A stretch of 64,000 bases of DNA. Source: Parasedimentitalea huanghaiensis. GTDB lineage: Bacteria; Pseudomonadota; Alphaproteobacteria; Rhodobacterales; Rhodobacteraceae. Positions 35,241 through 43,813 of the stretch are shown here, one piece after another (positions within the stretch are counted from its first letter, which is position 1; each line of letters begins with the position of its first letter). Under the pieces are notes generated by a model. The model was not told where the DNA came from. It made no database searches and worked only from the letters and a program-made list of their open reading frames with translations. Both the position numbers and the translations under genes were made by a program. The stretch spans positions 34,968 to 98,967 of the forward strand of contig NZ_WQLV01000018.1 in NCBI RefSeq assembly GCF_009753675.1. Reading direction: 5' to 3'.

Positions 35241-36668
35241 ATGCGCCTATTACGCCCAATTTTCCGTCCGAATTACGCACAAAAGCTGTCGCTGTTGGCC
35301 ACATTGCCATTGATCTTAGCGCTGACTGCCATTGCGGTTTTGGTGGCGTTTCAGTCGAGAGCCCTGGCTGAACGCGAAATACAGGCGCTTGAGCATCAAC
35401 TGCTGGAGGCCAAGAAAGCTGAACTCCGCAATTATGTTACTCAGGCGCGCAACGGCTTTTCCTTTATCTACGGTCGAGCCCAACCAAATGATGAAGCCGC
35501 GAAGACTCAAGTCGCGCAAATCCTGTCGTCGATGATCTATGGAACTGATGGGTTTTTCTTTGTCTATGATTATGACGGCACCAATCTGGTAAGCCCGCGC
35601 CAGACTGAATTCATCAATCAGAACTGGTCAGGACTAAAAGACAGTAACGGGATACCGGTTGTCGACGAATTCATTCGCTTGGCCCGCAAAGGTGCCGGTT
35701 GGCATAGTTTCATGTGGCAAAAACCTTCAACCGGCGAGACCGCTCAGATGGTGGCCTATGTTGTAGGGTTGCAAGACTGGGGTTGGGCGGTTGGAACAGG
35801 CGTGTTTATTGATGACGTTTTGGCCTCTGTCGCAACAGCCCGAGCTGAAGTTGAGGCGCGCGTCCAGCGTACATTTGTATATATCGGTGCCATTGCGTTA
35901 ACATCTCTACTGGTGGTCTTTGCTTCAGGTATGTTGTTGAATATTCGTGAACGGCGTTTGGCAGATGCCAAGTTGAAAGAGTTGACCCAACGGGTTTTTG
36001 ACGCGCAGGAAGAAGAACGTGGCCGGGTGGCACGCGAATTACATGACGGCATTAGCCAGATACTTGTTGGTGTCCGCTTCGCGCTGGACAATGCCCGTCG
36101 TCGCATGGCCCGCGGCGATCATGACAAAGCACAGGCCCCGTTGGATAAGGGATTGAACAATCTGGGCACCGCCATCTCAGAAGTTCGCAGGATAAGTCGC
36201 GATCTCCGCCCCGGTGTTCTCGACGACCTTGGTCTTGGCCCTGCCCTCAAAGCACTGACTGATGACTTTGCAGCTCGCACCGGCATCGACACCGAATTCA
36301 ACACAGTCGTGTTTCGGAACCGGCTGGATCAAGACAGCAAAATTGCGCTGTATCGCATTGCGCAGGAGGCCCTGACCAATATTGAACGACATTCTGGTGC
36401 CAACCATGTTTCGGTCGATTTGCGCGGCCACGCCAAGGGCGCCACGCTCCGCGTTACCGACAATGGATGTGGTTTACCGACACGCCAGGACCGGGCGGGG
36501 TCTGGAATTGGGTTGCGCAACATGCAGGAGCGGATCGAACAACTTGACGGCACCCTACGCATTCTGTCATCACGTGGCACCCAAGGCGGAACGGTGATTG
36601 AAGCCCGCCTGCCCTTGAGTCACCTGCTGCCACCTGGCGATAAGGCCGAGGCTAAGCAGGTGTACTAG
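35241..36668 (+). CDS. Sensor histidine kinase with single Cache domain (NarL type)
   Basis: A 475-residue kinase from the ATG at 35241; the frame extends 40 codons upstream without a good site. TM1 (17-37), a periplasmic Cache-type domain (about 50-190, GFFFVYDYDGTNLV and GWAVGTGVFIDDV), TM2 (211-233), a HisKA_3 dimer domain with His268 (ARELHDGISQ), and an HATPase domain (EALTNIERHS, DNGCGLP, GIGLRNMQERI). It phosphorylates the response regulator encoded 50 bases downstream. The divergent TRAP genes suggest that it senses the transporter's substrate class. Confidence 0.92.
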   Translation: MRLLRPIFRPNYAQKLSLLATLPLILALTAIAVLVAFQSRALAEREIQALEHQLLEAKKAELRNYVTQARNGFSFIYGRAQPNDEAAKTQVAQILSSMIYGTDGFFFVYDYDGTNLVSPRQTEFINQNWSGLKDSNGIPVVDEFIRLARKGAGWHSFMWQKPSTGETAQMVAYVVGLQDWGWAVGTGVFIDDVLASVATARAEVEARVQRTFVYIGAIALTSLLVVFASGMLLNIRERRLADAKLKELTQRVFDAQEEERGRVARELHDGISQILVGVRFALDNARRRMARGDHDKAQAPLDKGLNNLGTAISEVRRISRDLRPGVLDDLGLGPALKALTDDFAARTGIDTEFNTVVFRNRLDQDSKIALYRIAQEALTNIERHSGANHVSVDLRGHAKGATLRVTDNGCGLPTRQDRAGSGIGLRNMQERIEQLDGTLRILSSRGTQGGTVIEARLPLSHLLPPGDKAEAKQVY

Positions 36669-36718
36669 CACCTAGGCCATAGGTGCCAGAACCGCGCCGT
36701 TTGCTTTTGGGGAAGCTA

Positions 36719-37363
36719 ATGACCAGATTAATCCGTGTGCTGATTGTAGATGACCATCCTATGGTCGCCGAGGGCATCCAATCTATTCTTGAAAGCTATG
36801 ATGATATCGAGGTCGTTGGAACACTCAACAATGGTCGTGAAGCGGTAGAACGAGCTGCAGATCTGGCGCCCGACGTGATTCTAATGGATCTGAACATGCC
36901 GGACCTTGGCGGCCTCAGTGCCACAGAGATTCTTTTGGAACGGGCACCCGCCACCCGCATTGTTATCCTGACGATGCATGACAGCCCAGAGTATATTTCC
37001 AGCGCACTTAGCCATGGTGCCATGGGGTATATTCTAAAAGACGTCCCTACGGATGAAATCAAGCTGGCAATCGATTCCGTTATGATGGGAAGCAAATACC
37101 TGTGCACCGGCGCCAAAGGTTCTCTGGAACCCAAAGGTGGGAGCACCCGCGAGGCGTTAACCACGCGTGAACAAACTATCCTATTGGAGCTTGCGCAGGG
37201 TAAGTCCAACAAAGAAGTTGCTCATGTGCTCGATATATCTGTCCGCACAGTCGAAACCCATCGCAAGAACATCAAACGCAAACTCGGGATTAGCTCAACT
37301 GCTGGACTAACGCGCTATGCGCTTGAACATGGTGTCCTACAGGGCACCGGCGCCGGGATGTAA
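36719..37363 (+). CDS. LuxR/NarL-family response regulator
   Basis: A 214-residue regulator. Receiver domain with acidic pair VDDHPMV and phospho-Asp57 (VILMDLNMPD), Lys in LKDVP; C-terminal HTH from about 145 (LTTREQTILLELAQGKSNKEV, VRTVETHRKNIKRKL). The ATG at 36719 has GGGGAAG upstream. Partner of the preceding kinase; it most likely controls the divergent TRAP operon. Confidence 0.92.
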   Translation: MTRLIRVLIVDDHPMVAEGIQSILESYDDIEVVGTLNNGREAVERAADLAPDVILMDLNMPDLGGLSATEILLERAPATRIVILTMHDSPEYISSALSHGAMGYILKDVPTDEIKLAIDSVMMGSKYLCTGAKGSLEPKGGSTREALTTREQTILLELAQGKSNKEVAHVLDISVRTVETHRKNIKRKLGISSTAGLTRYALEHGVLQGTGAGM

Positions 37364-37518
37364 GATCAACGCTTAGCTCACGGCTTTTAACTCTCTGAAA
37401 TGCGCAAATACACTGCCTTTGGCTATGAAGTCCGGAATGTTTTGGCATTTATTTCGCGAACAACACCCTGTACGCAATAAAATGTCAAAATTCACCCCAA
37501 TAACGACCCGATTGCCTG

Positions 37519-37545
37519 TTGACGACCTCGCTCGCCCCACATAAT
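37519..37545 (+). promoter_or_regulatory. Candidate promoter of the ilvB leader
   Basis: TTGACG (37519-37524) and CATAAT (37540-37545) resemble -35/-10 elements, with a short 15-base spacer. They lie about 30 bases upstream of the leader-peptide start. Confidence 0.35.
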
Positions 37546-37576
37546 GTCCGCTAGAACGCATAATGGAGCAAGTGGC

Positions 37577-37624
37577 ATGACCACCCTAGTCGTCATTTTA
37601 GGAACCAAGCGCATGGGCCGGTAA
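37577..37624 (+). CDS. ilvB leader peptide (attenuation)
   Basis: A 15-residue peptide, MTTLVVILGTKRMGR, with five consecutive branched-chain residues (Leu-Val-Val-Ile-Leu). GGAG lies eight bases before its ATG. It is too short for normal gene finding. Ribosome stalling at these codons under Leu/Val/Ile shortage would favour the structure that avoids the terminator before ilvB. Branched-chain-rich leaders before ilvB are known in alphaproteobacteria. Confidence 0.85.
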   Translation: MTTLVVILGTKRMGR

Positions 37625-37679
37625 CGGTAAACCATATTCGAACCCATGCGCCTCCGACAAAAAATCGGGGGCTTTTTTT
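37609..37679 (+). promoter_or_regulatory. ilvB transcription attenuator (pause/anti-structure and terminator)
   Basis: GCGCATGGG (37609-37617, inside the leader peptide end) pairs perfectly with CCCATGCGC (37643-37651). The terminator stem is GCCTCCGA (37650-37657) with TCGGGGGC (37665-37672), one G-U pair, followed by seven T (37673-37679). The two structures share the bases GC at 37650-37651, so they compete or stack. This is the classical layout for coupling to leader translation. Confidence 0.8.
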
Positions 37680-37712
37680 ATGCACAAGACGAATGTCGCC
37701 AATGGAGCAAAG

Positions 37713-39467
37713 CAGATGACACGTGAGATGACCGGCGCAGATATGGTTATTCAGACCCTCAAAGATCAGGGTGTAGACACAGTATTTGGATATCCTGGTG
37801 GTGCCGTCCTACCAATCTATGACGCTATTTTTCAGCAAAATGATATTCAGCATATTCTGGTCCGCCACGAGCAAGGCGCCGTACATGCGGCCGAAGGCTA
37901 TGCCCGTTCGACCGGCAAGCCCGGTGTTGTTTTGGTGACATCGGGACCTGGTGCAACCAACGCAGTGACCGGACTGACCGATGCGCTGCTTGATTCAATT
38001 CCGATCATTGTTCTCACCGGTCAGGTGCCAACGTTCATGATTGGCTCTGATGCCTTTCAGGAAGCAGATACAGTTGGCATCACCCGGCCCTGCACCAAAC
38101 ACAACTGGCTGGTGAAGGACACTGATGAACTGTCCGGAGTGCTGCATGAGGCATTCCACGTTGCGACCTCTGGCCGTCCCGGTCCCGTTCTCGTTGACAT
38201 TCCAAAAGATGTTCAATTCGCAACAGGCACCTATACCATACCCAAACCATCTGCGTCGCATTACCAACCACCTGTCAAAGGTGACTTGGAATCGATTACC
38301 GAACTGGTTGCAGCTCTGGAGAAAGCCGAGCGCCCAGTATTTTACACCGGTGGCGGGGTCATCAACTCAGGTCCGGCGGCCAGCCAATTGCTGCGCGAAT
38401 TGGTCGATGCCACCGGCATCCCAATTACATCAACGCTGATGGGGCTTGGCGCCTATCCGGCATCGGGCAAACATTGGCTCGGGATGTTGGGCATGCATGG
38501 TTTGTACGAAGCCAACATGGCGATGCATGGTTGTGATCTGATGATCAACATCGGCGCCCGTTTTGATGACCGGATCACCGGAGTGCTTTCGTCCTTCTCG
38601 CCCAATTCAACCAAAGCGCATATCGACATTGATCCCTCTTCGATCAACAAGGTCATCCGCGTAGACATCCCTATCGTAGGTGACGTTGGTCACGTCCTTG
38701 AAGACATGTTGAAGATCTGGAAGTCGCGTGGCCGCAAAACCAATGCTGAAGCGCTGGTATCCTGGACGCGGCAAATCAATGAATGGCGCAAGGTCGATTG
38801 CTTGAAATTTGCTGACGACAAAAAGGTCATCAAACCTCAGTATGCTCTGTCGCGTCTCGAAGCATTGACCAAAAAGTACGATCGCTACATCACGACTGAA
38901 GTTGGCCAACACCAGATGTGGGCAGCACAGTTCTTGAATTTTGAGGATCCGAACCGCTGGATGACATCCGGGGGCCTTGGTACCATGGGCTACGGTTTCC
39001 CAGCCTCAATCGGAGTTCAGATGGCGCATCCAGATGCCTTGGTGGTTAATGTCGCCGGCGAAGCCAGCTGGCTGATGAACATGCAGGAACTGGGAACGGC
39101 TGCACAATACAAACTGCCCGTGAAGCAGTTCATCCTGAACAATGAACGTTTGGGCATGGTTCGCCAATGGCAGGAACTGCTGCATGGATCGCGCTATTCG
39201 CAGTCCTGGTCCGAAGCATTGCCAGACTTTGTAAAACTGGCAGAGGCCTTTGGTGCAAAGGGCATCATCTGCTCCGACCCTGCTGACCTGGATGATGCGA
39301 TCATGGAAATGATTGAGCATGACGGACCGGTTGTCTTTGACTGCCTGGTCACCAAACATGAAAATTGTTTCCCGATGATACCATCAGGCAAGGCGCACAA
39401 TGAAATGCTGCTGGGCGAAGCCGACACCGAAGGTGCAATTCAAGCCGGCGGCGCTGTGCTGGTCTGA
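37713..39467 (+). CDS. ilvB: Acetolactate synthase large subunit
   Basis: A 584-residue thiamine-diphosphate enzyme making acetolactate/acetohydroxybutyrate for Val, Leu and Ile. TPP_N domain with GYPGGAVLPIYD and catalytic Glu in RHEQGAVHAAEG; central domain about 190-330; C-terminal TPP site with VAGEAS and the NNERLGMVRQWQ motif. I chose ATG 37713 with GGAG upstream; the earlier ATG at 37680 abuts the attenuator T-run and has no ribosome site. Followed by ilvN after 76 bases, and preceded by the leader peptide. Confidence 0.95.
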   Translation, partial: QMTREMTGADMVIQTLKDQGVDTVFGYPGGAVLPIYDAIFQQNDIQHILVRHEQGAVHAAEGYARSTGKPGVVLVTSGPGATNAVTGLTDALLDSIPIIVLTGQVPTFMIGSDAFQEADTVGITRPCTKHNWLVKDTDELSGVLHEAFHVATSGRPGPVLVDIPKDVQFATGTYTIPKPSASHYQPPVKGDLESITELVAALEKAERPVFYTGGGVINSGPAASQLLRELVDATGIPITSTLMGLGAYPASGKHWLGMLGMHGLYEANMAMHGCDLMINIGARFDDRITGVLSSFSPNSTKAHIDIDPSSINKVIRVDIPIVGDVGHVLEDMLKIWKSRGRKTNAEALVSWTRQINEWRKVDCLKFADDKKVIKPQYALSRLEALTKKYDRYITTEVGQHQMWAAQFLNFEDPNRWMTSGGLGTMGYGFPASIGVQMAHPDALVVNVAGEASWLMNMQELGTAAQYKLPVKQFILNNERLGMVRQWQELLHGSRYSQSWSEALPDFVKLAEAFGAKGIICSDPADLDDAIMEMIEHDGPVVFDCLVTKHENCFPMIPSGKAHNEMLLGEADTEGAIQAGGAVLV

Positions 39468-39494
39468 CCAATTCGCTCTCATTCAAGAACATGG

Positions 39495-39517
39495 CCTGGT
39501 TGCTTTAGCTAACCAGG
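39495..39517 (+). other. Hairpin in the ilvB-ilvN gap
   Basis: CCTGGTT (39495-39501) pairs with AACCAGG (39511-39517). No T-run follows, so it is more likely an mRNA stability element than a terminator. Confidence 0.45.
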
Positions 39518-39543
39518 TCAACCGGAACCGAAAGGGACTTTAA

Positions 39544-40104
39544 ATGTCTGCCCTACATATCAAAAAAGGCTCCACACGCCATTCTGCCTACAACCTTCGC
39601 CCGACATTCTCGGATGTTCAGGAACGGCATACTCTGGCTGTATTAGTCGAAAACGAACCTGGTGTTCTAGCCCGTGTCATCGGGCTGTTCTCAGGCCGTG
39701 GCTACAACATTGAAAGCCTAACCGTGGCTGAGGTCGACCATACAGGCCATCTGTCACGCATCACCATCGTCACTAAAGGTACGCCACAGGTGATAGAACA
39801 GATAAAAGCACAGCTGGGTCGGATCATTCCGGTTCATGACGTGCACGATCTGACTGTCGAAGGCCCTGCCGTTGAACGCGAATTGGCTATTTTCAAAGTG
39901 GCTGGTGAGGGCGATAAGCGGGTCGAAGCGCTGCGATTGGCTGACATCTTCCGGGCCAACGTTGTAGACAGCACCTTGAACAGCTTCATTTTCGAAATCA
40001 CAGGCGCACCTGACAAAATTGATGCTTTTGCCGATCTGATGCGCCCGTTGGGCTTAGTTGAGGTCGCCCGGACTGGCGTTGCTGCCCTCCTGCGCGGCGA
40101 CTAA
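39544..40104 (+). CDS. ilvN: Acetolactate synthase regulatory (small) subunit
   Basis: A 186-residue protein with an N-terminal ACT domain (about 28-100: LAVLVENEPGVLARVIGLFS, GYNIESLTVAEVD) and the ALS_ss C-terminal domain (ELAIFKVAGEG, FIFEITGAPDKIDAF). It confers valine feedback on IlvB. Forms the ilvBN operon. The convergent next gene ends two bases away. Confidence 0.95.
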   Translation: MSALHIKKGSTRHSAYNLRPTFSDVQERHTLAVLVENEPGVLARVIGLFSGRGYNIESLTVAEVDHTGHLSRITIVTKGTPQVIEQIKAQLGRIIPVHDVHDLTVEGPAVERELAIFKVAGEGDKRVEALRLADIFRANVVDSTLNSFIFEITGAPDKIDAFADLMRPLGLVEVARTGVAALLRGD

Positions 40105-40105
40105 G

Positions 40106-40477
40106 TTAACCGCCGCTACGCTCTCTGACGGCGCGACATACATTCGCGCCGTTTCTGCGCCGACTTCCCTCAAAAGGAATCACCTGCGCACTTACAGGCA
40201 GGTCAGACGCAGCCTGTTCACGATTTGATTTGAGAGGCCCAGCCACAGTCAGACGCTGCGCCAATCCAGCACAGGCGGCTTCTTCCAGAACCTGTGGGTT
40301 TACCGCTAAGCGTGTCTTATGCTGCAAGGTCAGGTCAAAGCAGACCAAATCCCCTTCATGCAGATCCATCGAAGACCAAGGTTGTTTTTGAGAGTAGAAA
40401 GCAAGGTCGCCCTGATCCTCACACCAGATGACGGCTTTATGTTGCCGAACATCGCTCCACAGTACCACACCATTCAT
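40106..40477 (-). CDS. Hypothetical protein with cold-shock-like N-terminal fold
   Basis: A 123-residue protein. The ATG at 40477 has AAAGAGG upstream, better than the start 54 bases earlier. Residues 1-60 (NGVVLWSDVRQHKAVIWCED, then HEGDLVCFDL) have the spacing of an OB/cold-shock-like beta barrel, without the RNP motifs. The C-terminal half is basic and disordered-looking. Function unknown. Confidence 0.6.
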   Translation of the reverse strand: MNGVVLWSDVRQHKAVIWCEDQGDLAFYSQKQPWSSMDLHEGDLVCFDLTLQHKTRLAVNPQVLEEAACAGLAQRLTVAGPLKSNREQAASDLPVSAQVIPFEGSRRRNGANVCRAVRERSGG

Positions 40478-40712
40478 GTCATACCTCTTTTCTGACCACT
40501 CTCTAATTCTGAGCCAATTGGAAGCGTTCAAACATGGTTAATTCCGCGTCTGGGTCTTGCAATTTGTGTCGGACACAGTAGCATTTTGATACCTCATGGC
40601 GTCAGAACTGATGCCAATTCGCGTCACGTATATCGATTTTATTCTAAATTCCTTATGGCGACTTCAAATAGCAGCCGACTATTGAACTGAACAAACCCAA
40701 GGTCCGCATCTC

Positions 40713-41510
40713 ATGACAAAGGAATCCCGTACCCCGGCAGAATTACGCAATATGTTTGGTGCGAATCTTCGACACCTGGCAAAGGCCTATCCGTCAATAT
40801 CAGAACTCTCGAGACGATTGGGCATCAACAGGACTCAATTCAATCGATATCTTTCCGGCGAGAGCTTTCCGAGACCGGATGTACTTGATCGGATATGTTC
40901 ATTTTTCGATGTGGACGCCCGTATCCTGTTAGACCCAGTCAATACGATCAATACCAAGGGGCAGATCCTAAACGGCTCAATCTTGAATGATTTTTTGGGC
41001 CAGGGTGTCAGCACGCTGACGGAAGACAATTTCCCTTCAGGTATTTACCGGTTCTTGCGACAAAGCTTCGTTAGGGAAAACCGATACTTGATTGGCTTGT
41101 CATATGTATTTCGTGAGGACGGAGTAACATATGTCAAAGGGTTTGAAGCCAAAGAAGCCATGCACCACCAGGGGCTATCCACTGACTCCAAAACCCGAGA
41201 ATTTCGGGGCTATGCAACCCGCCAGGACGATGGAGTTGCCTTGATCATCGCACGCAGGGGGGCTCTGACCTGCTCATTCAACTATCTGGCCCGGGTCGCT
41301 TCGCTCGAAAACAACTTCTGGGTTGGCTATGTTACCCGTACAGTTCGCGAAGGGCCGAATGGTACCAGAGCAACTCGAATGATCTACGAACATCTGGGAC
41401 ACAAGTGGTCGGAGATCTTAACTGCTGCTCGCAGCTCCGGGTTTATTGAAGAATCCAATTTGACGCCATTCCATCGTCGTTTGTTGCAAGTCGGTGACCC
41501 GTTCAGCTGA
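40713..41510 (+). CDS. HTH regulator, chromosomal paralogue of the prophage XRE protein
   Basis: A 265-residue protein. Its N-terminal 75 residues (ELRNMFGANLRHLAK, ELSRRLGINRTQFNRYLSGE, DRICSFFDVDARIL) closely match the prophage regulator at 10599. The C-terminal 160 residues are a separate domain (FREDGVTYVKGFEA, GVALIIARRGALTCSFNYL), of a type I do not recognise, possibly ligand binding. The upstream AT-rich stretch 40630-40700 could hold its promoter. Gene it controls is unknown. Confidence 0.75.
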   Translation: MTKESRTPAELRNMFGANLRHLAKAYPSISELSRRLGINRTQFNRYLSGESFPRPDVLDRICSFFDVDARILLDPVNTINTKGQILNGSILNDFLGQGVSTLTEDNFPSGIYRFLRQSFVRENRYLIGLSYVFREDGVTYVKGFEAKEAMHHQGLSTDSKTREFRGYATRQDDGVALIIARRGALTCSFNYLARVASLENNFWVGYVTRTVREGPNGTRATRMIYEHLGHKWSEILTAARSSGFIEESNLTPFHRRLLQVGDPFS

Positions 41511-41623
41511 CGACACCGCCAATCGGTACAGCATGTCGCCTTGAGAAAAGTCTGGTCGCGAAACAGACGGACAAAGATCTCCAGCTCACTATCAGGGAAT
41601 GATAGCAAGAGCGAGGAACCTCA

Positions 41624-42778
41624 ATGCCCGTTACTGATCTGTCGCCCGTGAACCTGCCTATCCAACTGGCTCGGGGTCTGCCGAATGCCCACTATAACGA
41701 TGCAGCCGTCTTTACCGAAGAAAAGCAGGCCTTGCTATTGACCCAATGGAGCGGTCTTGCGGTTGCTGCTGATGTGGCAGAACCAGGTGATGCAGTGCCT
41801 GTCACGTTTATGGACATCCCTCTGTTGCTGATCCGGGATCGTCAGGGCACCGTTCGGGTGTTTCAAAACACCTGCCGCCATCGGGGAATGATTTTGGTCG
41901 AGGCTCCCCGCAAGATTGAGGGTGCAATCCGATGCCCTTATCACAGCTGGTGTTATTCCACCGAAGGTAAATTGGTCAGCACCCCACATGTTGGTGGGCC
42001 GGGACAGAACACTCATGATGGGATTGACCGCGCCTTGCTGGGCCTGATCGAAGTGCGCAGCCATATCTGGCGTGATGTTGTCTGGATCAACATCTCCGGT
42101 GATGCTCCACCTTTTGATGCGGCTATGAAAGACGTGATTTCCCGTTGGGCTGAATTTGACGTTCCCCTCTTTCATGGAGGTGAGGATAGCCGGTTTCAGT
42201 TGAAACTGGATTGCAACTGGAAACTGGCTGTCGAAAACTACTGTGAAAGTTATCACCTGCCTTGGGTTCACCCCGGGCTCAACAGCTACTCCCGATTAGA
42301 GGATCACTACCACATCGAGCACCCCGGATCGTTCTCGGGCCAGGGTACGTTGGTCTATCGTCAGATTCAGGCCAGCGATGGCACGAGGTTTCCCGATTTT
42401 GTTGGCCTAAGTGATGTCTGGGACAAGGCAGCCGAATACATAGCAGTTTACCCAAATGTCTTGATGGGAGTACACCGCGACCATGCCTTTGTAATTGTCC
42501 TGCTCCCGGATGGACCCGCCAAAACAATCGAGAATATCCACATCTATTATGCAGCTGACCAAAGCGACGCGGCTCTCCGCGCCCGCAATACAGCGCAGTG
42601 GAAAGAGGTGTTTGCAGAAGATGTGTTTGTGGTTGAGGGCATGCAACGCGGGCGCAACGCCCCAGGGTTTGACGGAGGACGTTTCTCCCCTGCCATGGAT
42701 GGACCAACACATCTGTTCCATAGCTGGGTCGCAGAACAGGTACAAAGCCACCGGACACAGACCAAGCTTTCCGAATGA
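41624..42778 (+). CDS. Rieske-type aromatic ring-hydroxylating oxygenase alpha subunit
   Basis: A 384-residue oxygenase. Rieske centre: Cys84-x-His86 (NTCRHRG) and Cys104-x2-His107 (RCPYHSWCY). Catalytic mononuclear iron: ENYCESYHLPWVHPGL, with His211 and His216. Similar proteins oxidise carnitine, choline or aromatic acids; the substrate cannot be fixed from sequence. No reductase gene is adjacent. It overlaps the small next gene by ATGA. Confidence 0.88.
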   Translation: MPVTDLSPVNLPIQLARGLPNAHYNDAAVFTEEKQALLLTQWSGLAVAADVAEPGDAVPVTFMDIPLLLIRDRQGTVRVFQNTCRHRGMILVEAPRKIEGAIRCPYHSWCYSTEGKLVSTPHVGGPGQNTHDGIDRALLGLIEVRSHIWRDVVWINISGDAPPFDAAMKDVISRWAEFDVPLFHGGEDSRFQLKLDCNWKLAVENYCESYHLPWVHPGLNSYSRLEDHYHIEHPGSFSGQGTLVYRQIQASDGTRFPDFVGLSDVWDKAAEYIAVYPNVLMGVHRDHAFVIVLLPDGPAKTIENIHIYYAADQSDAALRARNTAQWKEVFAEDVFVVEGMQRGRNAPGFDGGRFSPAMDGPTHLFHSWVAEQVQSHRTQTKLSE

Positions 42779-42987
42779 TCACCCTAGAGACAAGACTCCT
42801 GGCCGCCCATGATAGGAATGACACTTCATCTCTCGTCGATCTCTACACCGAGGCCGCCAACGCGGCCTCACACCAAGATGCGTCAGCGTTCTACCTGACC
42901 CAAGCTTACATTTATGCACTGGACCTCGGCCACCGCAACTCGGAACATCTTCGCAATAGGCTGGTCAAGCTCGGACGGGAGGAATGA
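42775..42987 (+). CDS. Small helical protein coupled to the oxygenase
   Basis: A 70-residue protein of mostly alpha-helical character (AAHDRNDTSSLVDLYTEAAN and HQDASAFYLTQAYIYALDLG), like a single TPR-type unit. It starts in the overlap ATGA with the oxygenase and ends near the convergent DUF2189 gene. No family name is known to me; coupling suggests an accessory role. Confidence 0.6.
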   Translation: MITLETRLLAAHDRNDTSSLVDLYTEAANAASHQDASAFYLTQAYIYALDLGHRNSEHLRNRLVKLGREE

Positions 42988-42998
42988 ACAGCCCCCGG

Positions 42999-43778
42999 TT
43001 ATTCCTCATCAACAATGACAATCAGTCTATAAACATGCCAACTGGCGTGCCCCAAAAGTGGAATAACCAGAAGCAGCCCGACAAAACCTGGCAGCATTGC
43101 GGTAAATGTGGTTAGCGCGATAAAAATCGCCCAGCCGATCATCAGCACAAAGTTCTGACTGACATATTGGAAACTTGTGATCATGGCGGTGACAAAATCC
43201 ACTTCACGATCAAGCAACAGCGGCAGAGACAGCACCGTGATCATAAACAAAAGCAGAGCAAACAGCGCTCCCACTACGCTGCCCACGGCCAGCATCACCA
43301 ACCCATTGGTCGTCAGGAACACGTCCAGCGAAGACGACACATTGGTCATTGGTGACAGGCCCAAAAACAGCGCAAAAATCATATGCCCTAAGAAAAACCA
43401 GAACAAAAACACCACAACGATAATGGCACATACCGATGGCAACTGGCGACTGCCTTGCTGCAGAACAGCGCGAAAGACGGCTTTGATATCTTTGGGCTGA
43501 CCCTGTTCTAAGCGATGCGAAACCTCGTACAGCCCAACAGCAGCAAACGGGCCGATCAGCGGGAAACCGATAGCCGTAAGCACCAACCAATAGGTCGTGC
43601 CTGTTACTTGCGTAATCCAAACCATGGCCCAACCCGCCAAAACATAAAGCGCTGAAAACATTAGACCAAGTTCTGGTCTGGTCCGATAGTCGGCCCACCC
43701 AAGACGCAGCGCCTGGCGTAAGATTGCAGGGGTCATCATCCGCAACCGGGGTACGCCAAATGTTTTCGTAGTAGTCAT
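42999..43778 (-). CDS. DUF2189 integral membrane protein
   Basis: A 259-residue protein with six hydrophobic spans. The N-terminal part ([21 protein letters not shown]) and [21 protein letters not shown] match DUF2189; the C-terminal [11 protein letters not shown] also fits. Function unknown. Same strand as the upstream amidase gene, from which it is separated by about 35 bases, but here it comes after it. Confidence 0.85.
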   Translation of the reverse strand: MTTTKTFGVPRLRMMTPAILRQALRLGWADYRTRPELGLMFSALYVLAGWAMVWITQVTGTTYWLVLTAIGFPLIGPFAAVGLYEVSHRLEQGQPKDIKAVFRAVLQQGSRQLPSVCAIIVVVFLFWFFLGHMIFALFLGLSPMTNVSSSLDVFLTTNGLVMLAVGSVVGALFALLLFMITVLSLPLLLDREVDFVTAMITSFQYVSQNFVLMIGWAIFIALTTFTAMLPGFVGLLLVIPLLGHASWHVYRLIVIVDEE

Positions 43779-43813
43779 TAATGTCTCCTCCCAAAGACGC
43801 CTTCTCAGCCTGG

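Noticed and set aside
37680..37713. ATG at 37680 as the start of ilvB
   Set aside because: It abuts the attenuator T-run and has no ribosome site; ATG 37713 has GGAG upstream and gives the family's N-terminus.
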